Assembly: GCF_039543185.1 (NCBI RefSeq)
Contig: NZ_BAABJG010000014.1
Span: 124,001 to 188,000, forward strand
Origin: Paenibacillus_S vulneris
Lineage (GTDB): Bacteria > Bacillota > Bacilli > Paenibacillales > NBRC-103111
Length of the DNA stretch: 64,000 nt
Direction of reading: 5' to 3'
This document shows, piece after piece, positions 1-8,641 of the stretch. The notes beneath the pieces were generated by a model. It had not been told where the DNA came from and ran no database searches. It saw nothing but the letters and a program-made list of their open reading frames with translations. Position 1 is the stretch's first letter. Each line of letters begins with the position of its first letter. A program made the translations under genes and the position numbers.

Positions 1-383
1 GGACGAAGATCCTCCAGCTGGCCTCTGCCGCCGAATTGGCTCAAGTACGACATATCCATTTGAATGATATCCGGCAATCCGTTAGCAGCCGCTTGTGGAG
101 CGAGCTTTTTCCAGTAATCGTCGAATGACGCGTATTCCGCTTCGATTTTTACGTTAGGATGCTTTTGTTGGTAAAGCTCTATTACTTTCAGGGTATAATC
201 GTGTCTTGCCTGACCGCCCCACCATGCAATACGCAAGGTTACCGGAGCCTTACTGTCCGTACCGGAGCCCGAGCTCACCGCATCCGTCTTCTTGCCGGCA
301 TCCCCGTTGGAAGCCGCGCCTCCGCAACCTGCAGCGGTTAAAATCATTGACAACGACAGCACCATTGGCAACGCTTTCTTCAT
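1..383 (-). CDS. ABC transporter sugar-binding lipoprotein (N-terminal part)
   Basis: The gene runs off the left edge, so only about 127 N-terminal residues are visible. The start is an ATG preceded by GGGGAGGAAATAG. The protein opens with a positively charged end, a hydrophobic stretch and a lipobox ending LTAAGC (Cys20), followed by a Ser/Gly/Asp-rich linker and then VTLRIAWWGG, typical of family 1 extracellular solute-binding proteins. Such proteins are lipid-anchored outside the membrane and hand sugars to an ABC permease. It lies just downstream of the YesN/YesM pair in the same direction, which in Paenibacillus and Bacillus commonly controls the adjacent sugar transporter. The permease genes would lie outside the window. 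The substrate cannot be told from the sequence. Confidence 0.88.
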   Translation of the reverse strand, partial: MKKALPMVLSLSMILTAAGCGGAASNGDAGKKTDAVSSGSGTDSKAPVTLRIAWWGGQARHDYTLKVIELYQQKHPNVKIEAEYASFDDYWKKLAPQAAANGLPDIIQMDMSYLSQFGGRGQLEDLR

Positions 384-501
384 CTCTATTTCCTCCCCTG
401 TTCTTCGTCTTCACACTGCTATTATCTCGTTTTGGACCAGGAAAAAGAATTCAAAAAACCGTCAACCTTGTTTAAAAAACAGAGATATTGCAGAAAAAAC
501 A

Positions 502-2052
502 CTACGTCGTTTTCAAATATTCCGATGGAGAGCATCCTGCATATTTTTTAAATACCTGACTGAAGTATTGAGGGTTGTCCCCGAAGCCGAGCTGTTCGGC
601 AAGCTCAAAGATTTTGATGTCTGATTTTTGATGCAATAGATCGATAGCCTTGGATATCCGCACCCTCATCACATAGTTGGAAAACTTTTCTCCGGTCTCT
701 TTTTTGAATAGTTTCCCCAAATAATCCGGATTCATATACAGCATCTGGTGAGCCACCCAGTTCAGTGACAGCTCGGGATTGGCCAAATGCTCGTTAATAA
801 TATCCACGACCTTGCTCACGATAGCGCTGTGCTTGCTCTTCGTCTGCTCATAATGACTCGAAGCGATCTCTTCCGCCGTTTCTTTGAACAACGTCTGAAT
901 CGCCTGCAGGGTATCCAGCTGCATCAGCTTCACGACTTTATCCATATAGCGGTGCATATTCTCAGAATCTCCGAGCCGTATCATCTCCATAAAGAGCTGA
1001 ATCACATAGGATTTGGCCGTTGTAATATCCGAGCGAAGCTCCGATAGCCGCTGGAAGAACAGCTCGATTTTGTGAGCCGCTTCCTGACGGTTCCCCGTCT
1101 TAATCTGCATGATCAAATTGTCCTCGTTAAACCCGAGCTCGTCGCTTTCTGTTCGGCCCAGCCCGATAACATCCGACTTCGTAATCAAGCTGCCTTCGCC
1201 GAGATAAAAGCGGTAGTTCAAGCATTCCAGCGTTTGCTTGTATAAGCTGCGGGCCTGTATAATTTCCCCTGCCTCGCTTAATGCTATAGTCAAGTCGATC
1301 TTATAGTACTTCAGAAAGGTCTCCCGAATTTGACCGATTCGTTCCTGTAAAGCACTTACCGTAATCGTATCCTCCACGACGATAAGCACATGATCGCCGA
1401 CCGTCGAGCTCAGCACATTGTTCTCCAGCAGCTCCTCGGCTATATTTTTCACCGCAAACAGATGCTCGAATTCGAACGGGCCATCGAGATGGAACAAAAT
1501 CAATCTCACCTTGCGGTCGCCCAAATCCAGCTGGAATAAGTGGCTGAAATATTCCCAGTCCCGGTTTCCGTACGTTTTATTCGTCACGAATTCCTTGAGA
1601 AACTGCTCCTTCACATGGGGCAGCACTTTAGCCAAGCCTTCCTTCATGGTGCTTACGAACTGCTCGCTCTGCCGTTCCTGATTCAGCTCCGAGACCAGCT
1701 CCTCGAGAACCTCCATGATCTTGTTCTCATTGCACGGCTTCAGCAAATAATGCTTCACACCGTATTCAATCGCGGATTGGGCATATTCGAACTCCCCAAA
1801 GCCGGAGAGCAGGATGATTTTGATATGCGGATATTGAGAGGATACCTTCGCAGCAAGCTGAAGCCCGTCCATTCCCGGCATTTTGATATCGCTGATGATG
1901 ATGTGCGGCGGGTCCTCCTCAATCTTCTCATAAGCCTCTATTCCGTTGCGTGCCGTTCCTGCAAGCACCGTACCGGCTTCCTCCCATTTGACAATCTTCG
2001 ATATGCCGTCCAAAATGATTCGCTCATCATCGACCAGCAATACTTTATACAT
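502..2052 (-). CDS. yesN: YesN-type AraC response regulator
   Basis: Response regulator of 516 residues. The N-terminal receiver domain (about 1-120) begins MYKVLLVDDER, has the phospho-acceptor Asp55 in SDIKMPGMDG and the conserved Lys in LLKPC. The middle is a poorly conserved helical region. The last 100 residues are an AraC-type double helix-turn-helix ending in GFGDNPQYFSQVFKKYAGCSPSEY. The reading frame extends 30 codons upstream, but the start at MYKVLL has a GAGGG ribosome binding site and begins right at the stop of the kinase gene, so I chose it. It is co-transcribed with the YesM-like kinase and probably activates the downstream sugar transporter gene when phosphorylated. The symbol marks the family, not proven orthology. 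Confidence 0.9.
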   Translation of the reverse strand: MYKVLLVDDERIILDGISKIVKWEEAGTVLAGTARNGIEAYEKIEEDPPHIIISDIKMPGMDGLQLAAKVSSQYPHIKIILLSGFGEFEYAQSAIEYGVKHYLLKPCNENKIMEVLEELVSELNQERQSEQFVSTMKEGLAKVLPHVKEQFLKEFVTNKTYGNRDWEYFSHLFQLDLGDRKVRLILFHLDGPFEFEHLFAVKNIAEELLENNVLSSTVGDHVLIVVEDTITVSALQERIGQIRETFLKYYKIDLTIALSEAGEIIQARSLYKQTLECLNYRFYLGEGSLITKSDVIGLGRTESDELGFNEDNLIMQIKTGNRQEAAHKIELFFQRLSELRSDITTAKSYVIQLFMEMIRLGDSENMHRYMDKVVKLMQLDTLQAIQTLFKETAEEIASSHYEQTKSKHSAIVSKVVDIINEHLANPELSLNWVAHQMLYMNPDYLGKLFKKETGEKFSNYVMRVRISKAIDLLHQKSDIKIFELAEQLGFGDNPQYFSQVFKKYAGCSPSEYLKTT

Positions 2053-2053
2053 G

Positions 2054-3826
2054 TTAATCCCTCGTTTCATCCGGAATGATGATGGAGACGCTTGTCCCAT
2101 GGTCCTGCTGACTATCCAGCCGGATGCCGTAATCTTCGCCATAAGCCAATTTGATTCGCTCCTCGATGTTCTTCAGACCGATGCCGCTGCCGCGCGTCCG
2201 TGCCTCGCCCCTTCTCACTTGCTCCAGCAGGGCCGCGCTCATGCCCGGGCCGTTATCCTCTACGACCATGATCATCTTGCCGGGCTCTTTTCTTGTATAA
2301 ATGCGAATGCGGCACGGCTCCAGCATCTGCTCGAGCGCATAATGGATCGAGTTCTCCAGCAGGGGCTGCAGCGTCAGCTTGGGCAGCTTCAGCTGCTTGG
2401 CTTCCTCCGGAATGTCCATCTCGAATATCAGCCGTTCCTCGAAGCGATATTTCTGAATCGTAATATAACACATCACGATCTCCAATTCCTCTTCCACCGT
2501 GATCAAGGTTTCCCTCATGCTGATCGAGCTCCTGAGCAAAAAGCCTAGTGCCTCGACCATCTTGGAAATTTGCGGCTGATCGTTCGTCTTGGCCAGCCAG
2601 TTGATCGATTCCAGCGTGTTGTACAAAAAATGCGGATTAATCTGCGCCTGAAGCGCTTTAAATTGAGTCTCTTTAATGGTCAGCTGCTTGGCATAATTTT
2701 CGGTTATCAGCTCATTGATTTGCTGCATCATGATACGGAACGTTCTGTGCAGCTGACCCACCTCATCCATTTGCAGCGCGATCGTGTCCGCCGAGTCCGA
2801 TTCGGTCAGGCTGAAGTCTCCTTTTTGCACCTGCTTCATGCGGCCGATCAAGTCTTCAATGGGCCGGGTCAGACTTCTGGCAAAATTGATGGCGACAGCC
2901 ATCACCGCAAGCAGACTGACGATAAACCCGAAGAGGAGGAACCGTTTCATCAGGATGATTTTTTGAAAAATCGTATCATAGGGAACCAGACTGTGGTAGG
3001 CCCAGCCCAAGTAGCCTGACTGAATCTGCGTCCAGAAGTACGACCGGCCGTTGAACTGCTTGATCTCATAGTTATGATGCCATTGGTCAGTAACCGGGAC
3101 AAAGGAGCTCAGGTCATCATCCGGCTTGGTCGGGTAGATGATATGGTCTCCGGAAGCGATACGCATCTCTCCGTTCTTCAGCTCCGTGCCCGCTATGACG
3201 TCATCTACGATTTTCTCGAACCGGATGCGCAGCACCACCGTACCGATCCTATCGAGACTGAAGTTTTGGTTCTGATAGGACCGGATTTCCCGCGCGGCTA
3301 TCAGATTGGTATCCTCCGAGTCGGGAAGAATCCAGCGGATTTCCCCGGACCCTTTGGCCGATTCATCCAATATGATTTGCTTCTTTTCCTTCGATACCGT
3401 GGACGATTGGCCCGCCAATGCCTGCTCGCCCAGCAAATCGGTAACCTCGATGGAGTAAATATATTTCTCATAGCCTGCGTATTGAACCAGCTTGTCGGAT
3501 ATATACGAGCGCAGCCGCAGCTTCTCAAACTCCGGGGTATCCGGGGTGATGGAGAGCAGCAGGCTTTGAATTTGCGAATCCGTCGCAATGCTGAACGACA
3601 GCCGGTCCATCTTCTTCAGCTCGTTCTCAATTCCGCTGGAGGACAAGTTGAGGAGCTGAGACGACTTGGAATAAAGCTGCTCGTCGTAGATCGAATAAGC
3701 ATATTGCAGGGAAAAATAGGTGATGAGGAAACAGACCGCCATGATTAAAGAAATGAGTGAAAATACTTTATGCTTAATCTTCCAATTGACCGCATTCTGG
3801 AAAAAAGGAATTGCAAAGCGCTTCAT
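2054..3826 (-). CDS. yesM: YesM-type sensor histidine kinase
   Basis: Membrane sensor kinase of 590 residues. It has a first membrane helix near residues 20-42, an extracellular sensing region of roughly 250 residues, a second helix near 290-315 (FLLFGFIVSLLAVMAVAINFA), a HAMP linker, the His_kinase dimerisation motif QAQINPHFLYNTLESINWL with the phosphorylated His, and an ATPase domain with LLENSIHYALE, DNGPGM and GSGIGLKNIEERI. The first start with a good ribosome site (GGAGGGAA) gives MKRFAIPFFQ; the longer frame has none. It is followed directly by yesN. The family senses extracellular sugars, often through a binding lipoprotein. The stimulus is unknown here. Confidence 0.9.
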   Translation of the reverse strand: MKRFAIPFFQNAVNWKIKHKVFSLISLIMAVCFLITYFSLQYAYSIYDEQLYSKSSQLLNLSSSGIENELKKMDRLSFSIATDSQIQSLLLSITPDTPEFEKLRLRSYISDKLVQYAGYEKYIYSIEVTDLLGEQALAGQSSTVSKEKKQIILDESAKGSGEIRWILPDSEDTNLIAAREIRSYQNQNFSLDRIGTVVLRIRFEKIVDDVIAGTELKNGEMRIASGDHIIYPTKPDDDLSSFVPVTDQWHHNYEIKQFNGRSYFWTQIQSGYLGWAYHSLVPYDTIFQKIILMKRFLLFGFIVSLLAVMAVAINFARSLTRPIEDLIGRMKQVQKGDFSLTESDSADTIALQMDEVGQLHRTFRIMMQQINELITENYAKQLTIKETQFKALQAQINPHFLYNTLESINWLAKTNDQPQISKMVEALGFLLRSSISMRETLITVEEELEIVMCYITIQKYRFEERLIFEMDIPEEAKQLKLPKLTLQPLLENSIHYALEQMLEPCRIRIYTRKEPGKMIMVVEDNGPGMSAALLEQVRRGEARTRGSGIGLKNIEERIKLAYGEDYGIRLDSQQDHGTSVSIIIPDETRD

Positions 3827-4004
3827 CGGACCGTTCCCTCCTTCTCGGCTCCGTTTTCTACCTATCGTACAATATCTCGGGGCAAACAGCCAATGGCATT
3901 TCCTGATTGCCGTTTGAAATGGGGACGTGATATGATGGTGGGGTTCCAGGAATTGGGATAGCTTTCTTTTGTTCATTCGATTCTTAGTTGATTGGAGTAC
4001 TTAT

Positions 4005-4652
4005 ATGGGCAAACGAAGCGGCTTATTCGTTACGTGGGTTTTGCTGCTGGCATTCGTCATACTCTTCTATTATTTGCTTCATAATACGAATCATCCTCTG
4101 CTGTTCTATTCTACCGCAGGCATGGTCATGCTTCTGAGCATTGTCTGTTTCCTGCTGCTGCTTCTACGCTATAAATTCAACTGGAAGACTATAGTGTGCA
4201 CTCCGCTTATTGGACTTCTGCTTATTTTCATCGTTAGACATAGTCTGGATCAACGGATCCATTTTGCTCTACAGAGCACGTTAAGCCGGGAGCTTCCCGG
4301 GGTCGTTCTGTCTATCAAAGAAATCTCGGCGGGCCATGCGGGATGGGCCAAGCCCGTCGATTTGCCGGGACATGATGCAGACGAAACAAGATCAGAGGGA
4401 CATTTTTTCCCTTCTCTTCCCCACTACCAGTCCGAGGCCATATTAGCGGACCATCCCGCTCCTGATGAGATAGATACAGTCAGCTACCGGTTTGTGGTCA
4501 AACAGCCTTACTTCATCGACGGCAAGGACATATCTGCGAAGTATTGCTTCGTATGGGGCGCTTGCAGCTATTTTTATAAAGGCTACGCCGACGTCAATGC
4601 ACAGACAGGCGAAGTCATCGGTCTGAAAATCGTCTACCGGGATTTAAAATAA
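4005..4652 (+). CDS. Membrane protein of unknown function
   Basis: Protein of 215 residues that I do not recognise. Three hydrophobic helices occupy roughly residues 8-30, 35-60 and 65-85, followed by a hydrophilic C-terminal domain of about 130 residues that has a mix of acidic and aromatic residues and ends in a small beta-rich segment (YFIDGKDISAKYCFVWGACSYFYKGYADVNA). The ATG at 4005 has GGAG seven bases upstream; the frame extends 12 codons further to a TTG with no ribosome site. It is a single plus-strand gene between two minus-strand groups. The C-terminal domain could be a PepSY-like sensor fold, but this is only an impression. Confidence 0.65.
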   Translation: MGKRSGLFVTWVLLLAFVILFYYLLHNTNHPLLFYSTAGMVMLLSIVCFLLLLLRYKFNWKTIVCTPLIGLLLIFIVRHSLDQRIHFALQSTLSRELPGVVLSIKEISAGHAGWAKPVDLPGHDADETRSEGHFFPSLPHYQSEAILADHPAPDEIDTVSYRFVVKQPYFIDGKDISAKYCFVWGACSYFYKGYADVNAQTGEVIGLKIVYRDLK

Positions 4653-4744
4653 GGCTCTAATACTCTGAAGAGGCCACGGCTTCGAGGACGATTGAGGTAC
4701 TTTACCGGGAGCCCCGAAATTTATGAATACTATACTGTTAAAAA

Positions 4745-4774
4745 AACCTTAGCCGCTTATGCCCGGCTAAGGTT
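4745..4774 (-). terminator. Intrinsic terminator for the DUF2179-like gene
   Basis: Inverted repeat AACCTTAGCCG / CGGCTAAGGTT with an 8-base loop. On the minus strand it is followed by a run of T, nine bases beyond the stop codon of the minus-strand gene. Confidence 0.85.
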
Positions 4775-4783
4775 CTTCGTTAT

Positions 4784-5146
4784 TTAATCCGACAGCTCAT
4801 TTCCATATTTGGATACGTCAGGCAAATCGCTCTTGGTATGCCGCTTCCATCTCCCCCTTCTTACTTCCCTTCCGTGAGCCGGAACGACATCGACAACCGC
4901 TTCAACGTCGATTTGCATAATCAGATCGGTCAGCTCCGTTTCCTCCAGCCGGGATATCACTAGCCTCAACGTGTTGATAGTCACTCCGTACCCGTTATTC
5001 CTGGCAGCTGTAATCTCCGCCTCCCGCCCGAATGTTCGCCGGACAGCTTCCATAATTTCTTCCGCGCAGCCCGTTTGAATGGTTACCAACCTATTCCATG
5101 TGGAATCATGGACTAGACCCCATAGGACGTCCTTCATATGTCTCAA
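4784..5146 (-). CDS. DUF2179-like small protein
   Basis: Protein of 120 residues. The core (about 15-95) reads WNRLVTIQTGCAEEIMEAV, then LRLVISRLEETELTDLI and DVEAVVDVVPAHGREVRRG, which resembles the C-terminal regulatory DUF2179 domain that ends many YitT-family membrane proteins; here it stands alone without membrane segments. The start is a TTG with AGGGGG seven bases upstream; an in-frame ATG lies three codons later. It follows the KhtU-like antiporter gene by 60 bases on the same strand and shares its terminator, so it may be the last gene of that operon. Function unknown; a soluble regulatory subunit is possible. Confidence 0.6.
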   Translation of the reverse strand: MRHMKDVLWGLVHDSTWNRLVTIQTGCAEEIMEAVRRTFGREAEITAARNNGYGVTINTLRLVISRLEETELTDLIMQIDVEAVVDVVPAHGREVRRGRWKRHTKSDLPDVSKYGNELSD

Positions 5147-5206
5147 TGGAATTCCCCCTCACTATCATGAGTTAGAAATCGCTTCTTGCGGACGATCAGC
5201 AAAGGT

Positions 5207-6463
5207 TCATCTATCGGGAGTAACCGCCTGTTCTCTTCGTTCCTTGTGCCCCTCCCTCGCGGACAGACGGAATACCCGGTCCAGAATACGGTAAATATGC
5301 TTCGTCTCTTTCGTCAGCAGCGGTCCAATGACGGCAAGAATCAGCACGTACAGGGCTGCGAAGGGCTGAATGACCGGCAGCAGGCCCCCTGCCTTTGCCA
5401 GGTTCGCCATAATGATCGAGAATTCCCCTCTGGCGACGATGGTAAAGCCGATATTGATGCTTGCCTTCGAGGATAGCCCTGCACTGTGACCTGCCCATAA
5501 CCCTGCGGCAAAATTACCTGCCAGCGTCAGCACCACCGCTCCGAGGGACAGCCATACCGCGCCCCCAAGGGTAGTGGGATCAATCGTCAAACCGAAGCTG
5601 AAGAAAAAGACGGCGCCAAAAAAGTCGCGAAACGGCAGGATCAGATGCTCGATTCGTTTGCGATGCTCCGTTTCGGCAAACACGAGGCCGACGAGAAGCG
5701 CGCCTATCGCCTCTGCTACATGAATCGTTTCGGAGAAGCCGGCGACGACAAACAGCACCGCGAAAATCACAAGCAGGAACAGCTCATTAGATCGAATATT
5801 GAGCATCCGGTTCAACAACGGAACCGCCTTGCGGCCCACGATCAATACAAACAGCATAAAGCCGAGGGCAATGCTTGCAGATAGAAGAATCCCGCCAAGT
5901 GAAGACGAGCCGCTTAGGATCAGACCGGAGATGATAGAAATGTAGATGGCCAGGAATACATCCTCGAACATAATGATGCCAAGAATCATCTCGGTCTCGG
6001 GATTAGCCGTCCTTTTTAAGTCGACCAGCACCTTGGCCGCTATTGCGCTCGACGATATCGTCGTTATTCCCGCTACAACAAGCAGCTCCAGCATAGGAAG
6101 CCCGGCCATGAAACCAAATAACAGTCCAAGAGTAAAGTTGATCAGTATATAGATGGTTCCTCCGACAACAATGGACTTCCCGGAACGAATCAGCCTCCCC
6201 ACCGAGAACTCCAGTCCCAAATAAAACAAGAGGAACAGGACTCCGATTCTTCCCAAAAATTCAATCAACGGCGCGCTGGAGATGAACCTGAGATCAATAT
6301 GCCATATTTCAAAGGAATGCGGCCCTACGGCCATACCCACCAGAATATAAAACGGAATGACGGAAAAACGAAGCTTCGCCGACAGCAAACCAGACAGGGC
6401 GATGAGCGCAATCGCTACCCCTATTTCAAATACGATGTAGTTCATTCGTTCCATCACATCCAT
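5207..6463 (-). CDS. khtU: KhtU-like potassium/proton antiporter
   Basis: Integral membrane protein of 418 residues, CPA2 family, with about twelve hydrophobic helices and the conserved stretch GITTISSSAIAAKVLVDL. It lacks the C-terminal TrkA-N domain of KefB/KefC, like B. subtilis KhtU, which is regulated by a separate KhtT subunit. The gene overlaps the khtT-like gene by 38 bases, which supports translational coupling. The start is uncertain: GTG/ATG options occur at residues 1, 4 and 7 and none has a strong ribosome site, as expected for a coupled gene. It exports K+ or Na+ in exchange for protons, usually under alkaline or osmotic stress. No khtS-like gene is visible. Confidence 0.85.
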   Translation of the reverse strand: MDVMERMNYIVFEIGVAIALIALSGLLSAKLRFSVIPFYILVGMAVGPHSFEIWHIDLRFISSAPLIEFLGRIGVLFLLFYLGLEFSVGRLIRSGKSIVVGGTIYILINFTLGLLFGFMAGLPMLELLVVAGITTISSSAIAAKVLVDLKRTANPETEMILGIIMFEDVFLAIYISIISGLILSGSSSLGGILLSASIALGFMLFVLIVGRKAVPLLNRMLNIRSNELFLLVIFAVLFVVAGFSETIHVAEAIGALLVGLVFAETEHRKRIEHLILPFRDFFGAVFFFSFGLTIDPTTLGGAVWLSLGAVVLTLAGNFAAGLWAGHSAGLSSKASINIGFTIVARGEFSIIMANLAKAGGLLPVIQPFAALYVLILAVIGPLLTKETKHIYRILDRVFRLSAREGHKERREQAVTPDR

Positions 6464-6947
6464 TCGTCAAAATTGTTTTAAACTGCTTATGCTGCCTCCT
6501 CTCTCCAGCTACGATCAGGATAGAATCCGCAGTAAGCACGATATCGGGTCCCGGGTTGATCTGCTTGACTCCCGAAAGCTTCTCTACGACAGCAATAATC
6601 GTAACTCCGCAGGCCTGGCGTATATCAAGCTCCCCGATTGTTTTTCCGACGGATGCAAAATCCGCTTCCACCCGATACCACTCAATGATTAAATCATCCA
6701 GCGCCATTTCTATCGTTTCCAACGCCTTGGGCTTGTAGGTCATCCCCCCGATAATGCCGGCCACAAAACGCGCCTCATCGTCATCAAGGGAAATCATAGA
6801 CACATATTCATCCGCCAAGGGATGATCATAATGAAAGCATTCGCGTCTCCCGTCGTCATGGACGACAATGACAAGCTTCTCTCCGCCTCGCGTCGTCACC
6901 TGAAATTTTTTGCCGATTCCGGGGAGATCCGTTTCACGAATGGTCAT
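6426..6947 (-). CDS. khtT: KhtT-like regulatory subunit of the K+/H+ antiporter
   Basis: Soluble protein of 173 residues. The N-terminal half (about 1-85) starts MTIRETDLPGIGKKFQV as in KhtT proteins. The C-terminal half is a TrkA-C (RCK-C) domain: SVGKTIGELDIRQACGVTIIAVV, then GPDIVLTADSILIVAGERRQ. In B. subtilis the RCK-C domain of KhtT binds cyclic di-AMP and gates KhtU. The start is an ATG with AAGGAGG upstream. It is the first gene of a khtT-khtU unit, with the DUF2179-like gene probably following. The long leader upstream (to 7182) has a hairpin noted separately. Confidence 0.85.
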   Translation of the reverse strand: MTIRETDLPGIGKKFQVTTRGGEKLVIVVHDDGRRECFHYDHPLADEYVSMISLDDDEARFVAGIIGGMTYKPKALETIEMALDDLIIEWYRVEADFASVGKTIGELDIRQACGVTIIAVVEKLSGVKQINPGPDIVLTADSILIVAGERRQHKQFKTILTNGCDGTNELHRI

Positions 6948-7001
6948 ACTTCCACCATCCTCCTTATATTTGGATTTTCAGGCAGCAGCAAACAGACCCT
7001 C

Positions 7002-7033
7002 ATAGCTCCCTTTTTTTCGCAAAAAGAAGCTAT
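7002..7033. promoter_or_regulatory. Inverted repeat in the khtT leader
   Basis: ATAGCT and AGCTAT flank a T-rich/A-rich pair of arms, giving a hairpin of about 30 bases some 55 bases upstream of khtT. On the minus strand it is not followed by a T run, so it is not an obvious terminator. I do not recognise a known riboswitch in the 6948-7182 gap, and see no other feature there. Confidence 0.3.
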
Positions 7034-7182
7034 AGAGCTCGGGTACTAAGCCTGATGAATGATACTAAGCTGAAGTGAAGGACTAATTTGAACAGCACAA
7101 AGAAACCATTGGGATGATGCTTAAAAAAATGGCTTTAGCAACGGTACCTATGAGAAAAAACAGTGTGGATAACTATGGAAAA

Positions 7183-7542
7183 TTAAACGAAGAGGGAAGT
7201 GAATTTGATTGGGGTTAGCTTCTGCCGAAGGAGTCGGCGGGCAATCAGGGGTTGAAACGTAAGGTGGGCTTCTGAACAAACGCGGCGTATGACTCTAACC
7301 AAACCTGCCAAAAGAAAGGAAAGCACGGAGAAGAGCATGCTCCATCGCATCGCGTCTGAGGATGAATTGAGCTTGCGTACGGTAGCTTTGCTCGAAAAAT
7401 ATTCGACTCCTTGTTGGACCGACGTGCGTGCCGATTCGCTTACATTGGACTCCAGGCTGGGTGTAGGTGTAGCAAACAGCATGAACACTACAATCAAAAT
7501 CAAAGATAACCAACGATTGGACGAGATAACGCGAGATAACAT
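7183..7542 (-). CDS. Small membrane protein of unknown function
   Basis: Protein of 119 residues that I do not recognise. It has a hydrophobic helix near residues 10-27 (WLSLILIVVFMLFA), a Ser-rich outer segment, a second helix near 68-85 (MLFSVLSFLLAGLV) and a basic C-terminal tail rich in Arg and Leu. The chosen ATG (MLSRV) lies nine bases after AAGGAGG; another ATG two codons upstream is too close to it. A good promoter precedes it (TTGAAA, 17 bases, TATAAT), which argues that this is a real expressed gene although the frame lacks known homologues to my eye. Confidence 0.6.
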   Translation of the reverse strand: MLSRVISSNRWLSLILIVVFMLFATPTPSLESNVSESARTSVQQGVEYFSSKATVRKLNSSSDAMRWSMLFSVLSFLLAGLVRVIRRVCSEAHLTFQPLIARRLLRQKLTPIKFTSLFV

Positions 7543-7577
7543 ACACATTCACCTCCTTTTCCCTCGAAATTAACTCA

Positions 7578-7606
7578 ATTATAGCATAAATCGGCCTTTT
7601 TTTCAA
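7578..7606 (-). promoter_or_regulatory. SigA-type promoter of the small membrane protein gene
   Basis: Minus strand: TTGAAA, spacer of 17 bases, TATAAT, about 35 bases before the start codon at 7542. Confidence 0.75.
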
Positions 7607-7730
7607 ATTATCGGCCACCCATTTGCTGAAACAAATCAAATTCCCCCCCCACAAAGCAGTGGCCTCGCCTTCGAAGCTGATTCGGGCACTTACGGGGGGT
7701 GCCAAATTAATAAAGTTATATGACCAAAAA

Positions 7731-7765
7731 AGGCCTAGCCGGAGCGTGAGCACCCAGGCTAAGCC
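7731..7765 (-). terminator. Intrinsic terminator of the Dabb gene
   Basis: Stem GGCTTAGCC / GGCTAGGCC with one mismatch and a 15-base loop, followed on the minus strand by TTTTTT. It lies 36 bases downstream of the Dabb gene stop. Confidence 0.8.
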
Positions 7766-7800
7766 AAAGGATCCATGCGTTGTGCAGGAAGGAGGCAGCA

Positions 7801-8094
7801 CTAAATCTCGATGTCAGAGACGATGCTGTCTACCCGGCCCACTTCTCGTATAAAAGCAGCGACAGCCTGATGCTTCGGATGCGGCCCGTAGGCTTCAAGC
7901 GCTGCCCTGTTCTCGAAGCGAACGGAAAGCACCACCTGGTACCCTTGATTTTTCTCGGAAAAATTAATGCCTGCCTGCAGGTCGACGATGCCGGTAAGCT
8001 CGCTTCTGAGCGCTTTAAACCGGTCCACAACCTCTTGAAGCTGCTCCTGCGTCGTGCTCTCGCCGAATTTCACCAATACAATGTGATCAATCAT
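7801..8094 (-). CDS. Dabb family stress-responsive protein
   Basis: Protein of 97 residues beginning MIDHIVLVKFGE, with the dimeric alpha-beta barrel (Dabb) pattern: an N-terminal beta strand with the conserved His-Ile-Val-Leu-Val-Lys-Phe, a helix with SELTGIVDLQAGINFS, then YQVVLSVRFENRAALEAYGPHPKHQ and a C-terminal strand. The family forms small dimeric barrels; some members bind heme or act on small carbonyl compounds, but most have no known substrate. The frame is open 12 codons upstream, but the start at MIDHI has AAAGGGGAC as ribosome site. Single gene with its own terminator. Confidence 0.9.
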   Translation of the reverse strand: MIDHIVLVKFGESTTQEQLQEVVDRFKALRSELTGIVDLQAGINFSEKNQGYQVVLSVRFENRAALEAYGPHPKHQAVAAFIREVGRVDSIVSDIEI

Positions 8095-8174
8095 TATGTA
8101 GTCCCCTTTTCTCCAATCAGTACGCTTCACTATACCATGATCGACCAGGTTTTGCTATATGCTGCTCAAGCGGC

Positions 8175-8621
8175 CTAACGATACATTCCCATCTCATTGG
8201 TTGCCGTGAAACCCAAAGATTCATATAGAGGCCTTGCCGCATCCGTAGCTCCAAGCCTATAGAGACGGATATTTTGTTCTGCGAACCACGCAAGAACCTC
8301 CATCGTCAGAGCACGGGCATACCCTTTCCTTCGATACTCAGGCTCCACGTAGACATCAGCTATAAAGCCATATTGCTGCAGCTTGAGATAGCGGTACGGC
8401 GCATCGTTGCGGATAAAGCCTCCTGCGCATCCAACCATCGCTCCGTCCTGCTCGATCACGAAATGCTGGGCCGTTCCGACCCGGTACAGCTCCTTATAAT
8501 CCGCTTCCACCAGTCGGTCAAAATCGGGATGAAGTCTCGAAGCCATGCCGGATTCCTCGTACATTTGATACTTCAGCCTTACCAGCACCGGTATATTTTC
8601 TAGGGTTGCTTTTCTTATCAC
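8175..8621 (-). CDS. GNAT family N-acetyltransferase
   Basis: Protein of 148 residues. It has the Gcn5-related fold from MIRKATLENIPVLVRLKYQMYEESG onward, with the acetyl-CoA binding motif A at VYVEPEYRRKGYARALTMEVL (Arg/Gln-X-X-Gly-X-Gly/Ala pattern given by RRKGYA) and the C-terminal YRLGATDAARPLYESLGF. The start is GTG with GCGGAGGG upstream. The substrate cannot be predicted. A decayed C-terminal piece of a second, different GNAT gene lies immediately upstream (8642-8763). Confidence 0.88.
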   Translation of the reverse strand: MIRKATLENIPVLVRLKYQMYEESGMASRLHPDFDRLVEADYKELYRVGTAQHFVIEQDGAMVGCAGGFIRNDAPYRYLKLQQYGFIADVYVEPEYRRKGYARALTMEVLAWFAEQNIRLYRLGATDAARPLYESLGFTATNEMGMYR

Positions 8622-8641
8622 AGGGATATCCCTCCGCCTCG

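Noticed and set aside
6948..7182. Riboswitch (for example cyclic di-AMP type) in the khtT leader
   Set aside because: A hairpin exists but none of the conserved sequence blocks of that riboswitch could be found.
7295..7801. Minus-strand frame of 168 codons between the Dabb gene and the small membrane protein
   Set aside because: It overlaps the better supported membrane protein gene in another frame, crosses its promoter and a terminator, and has no ribosome site.
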